DNA of 10,579 nt from JBAXGW01 sp037139195. GTDB lineage: Bacteria > Bacteroidota > Bacteroidia > Bacteroidales > JAHJDW01. The notes beneath the pieces are model-generated. The model had not been told where the DNA came from. It worked only from the letters and a program-made list of their open reading frames with translations, and searched no databases. The DNA is taken from NCBI GenBank assembly GCA_037139195.1, contig JBAXGW010000101.1, forward strand, positions 1 through 10,579, in the 5' to 3' direction. The translations under genes were made by a program, and so were the position numbers. Below are positions 6,879-10,579 of the stretch, piece by piece (the first letter of the stretch is position 1; each line of letters opens with the position of its first letter).

Positions 6879-7475
6879 ATGCTTGTAAAAAACATACATG
6901 AATTAATAAATCAAGGAGAAGGTTTGACGCTTGAATTTAAAAAATCAAGGGAGCAATTGCCTGATAATTTGTTTGAAACCATTTGTGCTTTTTTGAATCG
7001 AAATGGAGGAATCGTTTTACTGGGAGTTCTTGACGATGGAGCCATCGAAGGTATTAATCCTTCTGTTGCAGAAGCACTTTGTAAAAATATTGTTAATTTA
7101 AGCAATAATCCACAAAAGCTATATCCAACCTTTTTATTAGATGCTCATGTGATTACGTATCAGCATAAGATTCTGATTACCATTTATGTTCCAATGTCAT
7201 CCCAAGTTCATAAATCAAGTGGTAAAATATACGATAGAAGTTCGGATGGAGATTTTGAGTTGAAATCGGACGAACAGATTAAACAATTGTATAATAGAAA
7301 ATCGATACTTTTTACAGAAAATAAAATTTATCCTTTTCTTGAAGAAAATCATTTTGTTACTGGGATTGTTGAGCGAACAAGACGTATTATCAAGATTAAT
7401 AGACCCGATCACCCATGGAACGAACTAAGTGATACCCAATTTTTATTACCGCTGGATTATTTCGAACCGACTTAA
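6879..7475 (+). CDS. AlbA_2/RecG-like regulator, N-terminal part (frameshifted gene)
   Basis: The first half of an AlbA_2-domain protein of the group often annotated as RecG-like helicase C-terminal or putative transcriptional regulator. The AlbA_2 (Schlafen AlbA-like) domain spans residues about 14-130: LTLEFKKSREQLPDNLFETI is the entry motif, followed by NRNGGIVLLGVLDDGAIEGI, the glycine-rich turn. YDRSSDGDFEL (138-148) is the conserved segment after the domain. The frame is family-like up to about residue 191, then gives LDYFEPT and stops, while the neighbouring frame continues the family sequence AGLFRTDLNTGEKGF. Restoring one base near 7450 would join it to the next frame into 469 residues, a normal family length. 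The ATG at 6879 sits just ahead of the conserved start and has an A-rich, non-Shine-Dalgarno leader. It may be an inactive gene or a sequencing error. Confidence 0.85.
   Translation: MLVKNIHELINQGEGLTLEFKKSREQLPDNLFETICAFLNRNGGIVLLGVLDDGAIEGINPSVAEALCKNIVNLSNNPQKLYPTFLLDAHVITYQHKILITIYVPMSSQVHKSSGKIYDRSSDGDFELKSDEQIKQLYNRKSILFTENKIYPFLEENHFVTGIVERTRRIIKINRPDHPWNELSDTQFLLPLDYFEPT
7449..7455 (+). other. Site of a single-base frameshift in the AlbA_2 gene
   Basis: The local sequence CCGCTGG would, with one extra G (CCGGCTGG), read L-L-P-A-G-L-F and run into the downstream frame without a break. The downstream frame is open and family-like well upstream of its first ATG at 7499, back to about 7448, which places the lesion within a few bases. 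No standard slippery heptamer for programmed -1 frameshifting is seen. Confidence 0.75.
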
Positions 7476-7498
7476 ATACAGGAGAAAAGGGCTTTACA

Positions 7499-8287
7499 AT
7501 GGCTGCACTATTGCTCTTTGCAAGAGACGAGATTATTCAAAGTGCGATTCCCCATTACAAAATTGATGCGCTTTTACGTAAAGAAAATATCGACAGATAC
7601 GATGACCGAGAGAATATTCGCTGCAATTTAATTGAGGCTTATGATAAATTAATGGCTTTTGTCTCAAAACATTTACCCGATAAGTTTTATCTTGATGGAA
7701 TTCAACGTATTTCATTAAGAGAAAAGATTTTCAGAGAAGTAGTTGCTAATATGCTCATCCATCGTGAATACAATAATGCTTTTCCTTCTTCATTAGTAAT
7801 TTATAATGATTGGGTAGAAACAAAAAACGCCAATAAGCCGACTTTTATCGGACAATTAGTTCCTGGTAAGTTTGAACCATATCCTAAAAACCCTAATATT
7901 GCTCAGATATTCACACAGATGGGTCGTTCGGAAGAATTAGGAACCGGTGTTAAAAATGTATATAAATACTCTAAAGCATATTCTGGTAGCGATAATATTG
8001 TGTTTAAGGAGGATGATATTTTTATCTCCAGAGTGCCTTTGACTGCCACTTTTAATAATATAAATAAGGTCACCGAAAAGGTCACCGAAAAGGTCACCGA
8101 TAATCAATCATTAATAATTAATTTCATCAAAGATAATCCTCAGATTACAACGAATGAGTTGGCCAGGCTTGTCGGTATATCGCAAAGGAAAATTAAAGAA
8201 AATATATCTAAAATTAAAGATCGGGGACTTATAAAGCGAAAAGGAGCTGCTAAAGGTGGGTGTTGGGAAGTGATAGTTGACAATTGA
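7499..8287 (+). CDS. AlbA_2/RecG-like regulator, C-terminal part (frameshifted gene)
   Basis: The second half of the gene starting at 6879. The ATG at 7499 is only the first methionine after the shift; it is internal to the family (GEKGFTMAALLLFARDE) and probably not a true start. Residues 1-180 form the RecG-like C-terminal region with an HATPase_c_4-type fold: HYKIDALLR, DRYDDRENIR, the strongly conserved ISLREKIFREVVANMLIHRE (71-90), then KNPNIAQIF and GRSEELGTGVKNVYKY. Residues 191-202 are three VTEK-type repeats as a linker, and 204-258 form a winged helix (ITTNELARLVGISQRKIKEN, then RGLIKRKG). Relatives are assumed to bind DNA with this helix. The stop TGA lies inside a TTGACAATTGACAAT repeat. 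If expressed alone from 7499 it would lack AlbA_2. Confidence 0.85.
   Translation: MAALLLFARDEIIQSAIPHYKIDALLRKENIDRYDDRENIRCNLIEAYDKLMAFVSKHLPDKFYLDGIQRISLREKIFREVVANMLIHREYNNAFPSSLVIYNDWVETKNANKPTFIGQLVPGKFEPYPKNPNIAQIFTQMGRSEELGTGVKNVYKYSKAYSGSDNIVFKEDDIFISRVPLTATFNNINKVTEKVTEKVTDNQSLIINFIKDNPQITTNELARLVGISQRKIKENISKIKDRGLIKRKGAAKGGCWEVIVDN
8069..8104 (+). repeat. Three 12-bp tandem repeats encoding VTEK
   Basis: GTCACCGAAAAG occurs twice exactly (8069-8080, 8081-8092) and is followed by GTCACCGATAAT (8093-8104). They encode V-T-E-K, V-T-E-K and V-T-D-N between the nucleotide-binding-like domain and the winged helix. Near-identical units make copy-number change likely without loss of frame. 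Confidence 0.85.
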
Positions 8288-8294
8288 CAATGGA
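8277..8294. repeat. TTGACAATTGACAATGGA repeat overlapping the gene end
   Basis: Two TTGACAAT units, related to the element at 6126-6157. The last codons and the TGA stop of the second AlbA_2 frame (D-N-stop) are formed by this repeat, so the extreme C-terminus may be repeat-derived. Confidence 0.55.
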
Positions 8295-8313
8295 GAATGT
8301 GCGGATTAAAAAC

Positions 8314-8339
8314 CCTAAAGTGTCTTTCAGACCTTTAGG
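8314..8339 (+). terminator. Hairpin, probable terminator after the AlbA_2 gene
   Basis: CCTAAAG-T-GTCT pairs with AGAC-CTTTAGG around a TTC loop: 11 base pairs with one bulged T. The sequence before it is A-rich (TTAAAAAC) and after it T/G-rich (TGTTTGTG). The downstream T tract is imperfect, so termination is likely but not certain. It starts about 27 nt after the AlbA_2 stop. Confidence 0.55.
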
Positions 8340-8375
8340 TGTTTGTGTGAGAGAGGGAGGGGGTTAGAGGTTTAA

Positions 8376-8400
8376 CCGATGGCTGAGGTATTCGAAGCCG
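8376..8400. repeat. Worn single-arm copy of the GGCTTCGGCTCC-type repeat
   Basis: CCGATGGCTGAG followed by CGAAGCC matches the right arm at 6291-6315 (CCGGTAGCTGAG, CGAAGCC) with a few changes and one gap in the middle. No opposing arm is seen nearby. Confidence 0.45.
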
Positions 8401-8493
8401 GAGATGGTGATAAAATGAGAGGGTGAGATGATAAGAAGCTGGGTAGGGGAGAGATTGAGAAGATTTTTTTTAACAAAACGCGACAGGTTTTTA

Positions 8494-8525
8494 TTTGATA
8501 AGGTTTTATAGTATACATATATTAG
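8494..8525 (+). promoter_or_regulatory. Probable promoter of the MBOAT operon
   Basis: TTTG at 8494-8497 is followed after 20 nt by TATATTAG at 8518-8525, one base from the Bacteroidota -7 consensus TAnnTTTG. Spacing is ideal. The ATG lies 22 nt past the -7 element, so the leader would be short. This suggests that the MBOAT and its follower are transcribed independently of the genes upstream. Confidence 0.5.
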
Positions 8526-8547
8526 AAAGTTTTTTATAATTAATTTT

Positions 8548-10026
8548 ATGTTATTTAATTCTATAAATTTTGCGCTTTTCTTTCCAATTGTTTTTATTCT
8601 ATATTGGTTTGTTACAAATAGGAATTTAAAACTTCAAAATTTGTTGTTGTTAGTCTCAAGTTATTATTTTTATGCGTGTTGGGATTGGCGTTTTTTATTT
8701 TTATTAGTGTTTTCTACTTTGTTAGATTATTTTACTGGAATTAAAATGTCTGAAGCTTCTAATGAGACTAAGAAGAAGTTTTGGTTTTGGTTAAGTATAT
8801 CCATAAATCTTGGGTTTCTTGGAGTTTTCAAATATTATAACTTTTTTGCAGAATCTTTTGCAGATGCCCTATCTCAAATTGGATTACAGGCAAATCCTTT
8901 GAGTTTAAAAGTAATTCTGCCTGTAGGGATTTCTTTTTATACCTTTCATGGATTATCTTATGTAATTGATATTTACAAAGATAGAATAAAGCCAGAGAAG
9001 GATTTTATTACATATTCTGTATTTGTATCCTTTTTCCCATTATTGGTTGCAGGTCCAATTGAAAGGGCTACGCATCTATTACCTCAGATTAAAACGAAAC
9101 GCCAATTCGATTATTTAAAAGCAGTTGATGGCTTGCGTCAAATGTTGTGGGGTCTCTTTAAGAAAATTGTTATCGCTGATAGTTGTGCAGAATATGCAAA
9201 TATGATTTTTAATAATTCGCTAGATTATTACGGCACAACCCTTATTCTAGGAGCTCTGTTTTTTGCATTTCAAATCTATTGCGATTTTTCAGGATATTCC
9301 GATATTGCCCTAGGTGCAGCACGAATTTTGGGGATTGATTTGCTGAGGAATTTTGCGTATCCCTATTTCTCACGAGATATTGCCGAATTTTGGCGCCGTT
9401 GGCATATCTCATTGTCAACTTGGTTTAGGGATTATCTATATATTCCTTTAGGGGGCAGTTCTGGGTCTATGGGGATGAGGATACGCAACACATTTATTAT
9501 TTTTATTGTTAGTGGTTTTTGGCATGGAGCAAATTGGACTTTTATCGTTTGGGGGCTGCTTAATGCCATCTATATAATGCCTTCTATCATTTTTAAAACA
9601 AATAGAAAGAATATTGAAATTGTCGCAAAAGGAAGATTGTTCCCAACTATAAAGGAACTTTTTTTAATTTTGTTAACTTTTGGGCTAACTGTAATCGCAT
9701 GGATATTCTTTAGATCCGAGAATTTAACCATGGCGTTTTTATATCTTAAAAATATGATTGCAGGCTTAGCCTATGGGTGGGTATATCAAACAACAATCGA
9801 TTTCATCCACTACAAAGTTGGGTATGAAATACCAATAATTTTATTTTTCTTTTTTCTCATAGAATGGTTAGGGCGCGAGCACAAATATGCAATTGAAGGT
9901 TTTGGGTTTAAATGGCATTATACATTGAGATGGTTATTTTATTTGCTTCTAGTATTTATTATCATCTATTTTGTGATTTTTTATGCATCCGATCGGAATT
10001 TGCAATTTATTTATTTCCAATTTTAA
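8548..10026 (+). CDS. MBOAT family membrane-bound O-acyltransferase (AlgI-like)
   Basis: The 492-residue integral membrane protein moves acyl (usually acetyl) groups across the membrane toward an extracytoplasmic acceptor, typically a polysaccharide; AlgI and DltB are characterised relatives. Evidence: the N-terminal LFNSINFALFFPIVFILYW and NLLLLVSSYYFYACWDWRF signatures; PVGISFYTFHGLSYVIDIYK; FPLLVAGPIERA; DFSGYSD at 246-252; the FWRRWHISLSTWFRDYLYIP block with His286; and SGFWHGANW with His326, the invariant MBOAT histidine. Length matches AlgI-type enzymes and no key residue is missing. It is followed after 6 nt by a membrane-anchored protein of the kind that partners MBOATs, so the two are an operon. 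Acetylation of a surface glycan is likely; the acceptor cannot be read from the sequence. Confidence 0.95.
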   Translation: MLFNSINFALFFPIVFILYWFVTNRNLKLQNLLLLVSSYYFYACWDWRFLFLLVFSTLLDYFTGIKMSEASNETKKKFWFWLSISINLGFLGVFKYYNFFAESFADALSQIGLQANPLSLKVILPVGISFYTFHGLSYVIDIYKDRIKPEKDFITYSVFVSFFPLLVAGPIERATHLLPQIKTKRQFDYLKAVDGLRQMLWGLFKKIVIADSCAEYANMIFNNSLDYYGTTLILGALFFAFQIYCDFSGYSDIALGAARILGIDLLRNFAYPYFSRDIAEFWRRWHISLSTWFRDYLYIPLGGSSGSMGMRIRNTFIIFIVSGFWHGANWTFIVWGLLNAIYIMPSIIFKTNRKNIEIVAKGRLFPTIKELFLILLTFGLTVIAWIFFRSENLTMAFLYLKNMIAGLAYGWVYQTTIDFIHYKVGYEIPIILFFFFLIEWLGREHKYAIEGFGFKWHYTLRWLFYLLLVFIIIYFVIFYASDRNLQFIYFQF

Positions 10027-10032
10027 ATAGCA

Positions 10033-10579
10033 ATGAAGAAATATATTATAAAAATAAGTCTCTTTTGTTGTTTAGTGATAGCCATTTTTATGGTAACATT
10101 TATATCCGTTAATACATACATTGAGCATGGTGATTATTTTCGAATAGATAAATCTATAAAAAATGTTATCATTGGACCTTCTACATCAGAACAAGCATTT
10201 AATGATAGCTTGATTTCGGAGACTCAGAATTTGTCGAGTGGAGGGACAAATTATTTTTATAAATATTATCAAATTAAAAAGGTTTTAGAATGTAATCCTC
10301 AAATAACAAATGTTTTTATTGATGTTCCAAATTTTATTTTCAATGATAAATACAATGAGAATATCTATGATGCTGTTTATATGCATTTTAAATATCCCAA
10401 TACTGCGTTATTAATGAATTATGAGGATAACTATTATTTGGCTAGGAATAATTTTATGGAATACCTAAAATCAATTAGAAATGCAGTTATGTTAAATGTT
10501 CGCTTTTTAAACTTATGTATTAATTTCAATACTTCGTTAATATTTAAGCAGCAATTTTGCCATATTCCAATAGTTTCTT
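10033..10579 (+). CDS. Membrane-anchored MBOAT-partner protein, possibly SGNH-like (partial, 3' end missing)
   Basis: An open frame from ATG 10033 runs 182 codons to the window edge without a stop. It begins with a single N-terminal membrane segment or uncleaved signal (KKYIIKISLFCCLVIAIFMV, residues 2-21). It then has NVIIGPSTSEQAFNDSLI (44-61), which sits where MBOAT-linked SGNH/DltD-like proteins have a GDSHTE-type nucleophile motif; the Asp is replaced by Pro here while the serine (Ser50) remains. NLSSGGTNYFYKYYQIKKVL and TNVFIDVPNF fit the next helix and strand of such a fold. The position 6 nt after the MBOAT supports translational coupling and joint work on O-acylation, with this protein acting outside the inner membrane. 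The family assignment is inference; the C-terminal Asp/His residues that would confirm it lie beyond the window. Confidence 0.7.
   Translation, partial: MKKYIIKISLFCCLVIAIFMVTFISVNTYIEHGDYFRIDKSIKNVIIGPSTSEQAFNDSLISETQNLSSGGTNYFYKYYQIKKVLECNPQITNVFIDVPNFIFNDKYNENIYDAVYMHFKYPNTALLMNYEDNYYLARNNFMEYLKSIRNAVMLNVRFLNLCINFNTSLIFKQQFCHIPIVS

Larger units (their letters stand above)
8288..8547. other. Spacer between the AlbA_2 gene and the MBOAT gene
   Basis: No coding frame is supported. From left to right it holds the end of the TTGACAAT repeat, a strong hairpin (8314-8339), a G-rich purine run, a worn copy of the GGCTTCGGCTCC-type arm (8376-8400), more purine-rich sequence, and an AT-rich promoter region directly ahead of the MBOAT start. 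Confidence 0.6.

Noticed and set aside
7440..7480. Programmed ribosomal frameshift in the AlbA_2 gene
   Set aside because: No X-XXY-YYZ heptamer is present in the correct frame, no obvious downstream pseudoknot is seen, and this family is not known to use recoding.
7903..8097. Minus-strand frame with VTFSVTFSVT repeats
   Set aside because: The repeats are the reverse reading of the VTEK-coding units of the plus-strand gene.
9912..10112. Small plus-strand frame overlapping the MBOAT end
   Set aside because: It overlaps both the MBOAT C-terminus and the start of the next gene in another frame, and has no start context or family features.

Overview
The window looks like a low-GC member of the Bacteroidota. 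A giant secreted protein carries a C-terminal type IX secretion (Por) sorting domain. Start regions lack Shine-Dalgarno sequences but have matches to the Bacteroidota promoter (TTTG, about 20 nt, TAnnTTTG). The spacers carry repeat families that I recognise from this phylum (AAGATT-rich tracts, TTGACAATT units, GGCTTCGGCTCC-type inverted repeats). Class and genus cannot be fixed from this sequence.

Layout. Positions 1-307 hold no gene but are dense in short palindromes built on ACACAGTG/CACTGTGT; one hairpin there could terminate the minus-strand gene. Positions 308-5158 (minus) encode a secreted modular protein of 1616 residues: signal peptide, two LamG-like domains, Ig-like modules, six PKD-type repeats, a CARDB-like module and a type IX sorting domain. 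A 45-bp divergent promoter region (5159-5203) separates it from a plus-strand ABC-2 polysaccharide/teichoic-acid-type exporter permease (5204-6064). From 6065 to 8287 lies a decayed, repeat-rich segment. It holds three nested repeat families, a remnant of an AlbA_2/RecG-like regulator (6398-6824, internal deletion plus a stop), and a second, nearly full-length AlbA_2/RecG-like gene split in two by a single-base frameshift near 7450. A spacer with a hairpin and a worn copy of one repeat follows. A promoter then leads into an MBOAT O-acyltransferase (8548-10026), and 6 nt later a membrane-anchored partner protein begins (10033) that runs off the end of the window.

How the parts fit. The permease and the MBOAT/partner pair suggest export and O-acylation of a surface polysaccharide, but no ATPase, glycosyltransferase or sugar-nucleotide gene is visible. 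The link to a polysaccharide locus is therefore inference. The AlbA_2 genes and repeats look like a separate segment between the two. No complete, clearly undescribed system is present. The most informative observations are the parallel decay of two linked AlbA_2 genes bounded by repeats, the duplicated architecture of the giant surface protein, and the palindrome cluster at the left edge.
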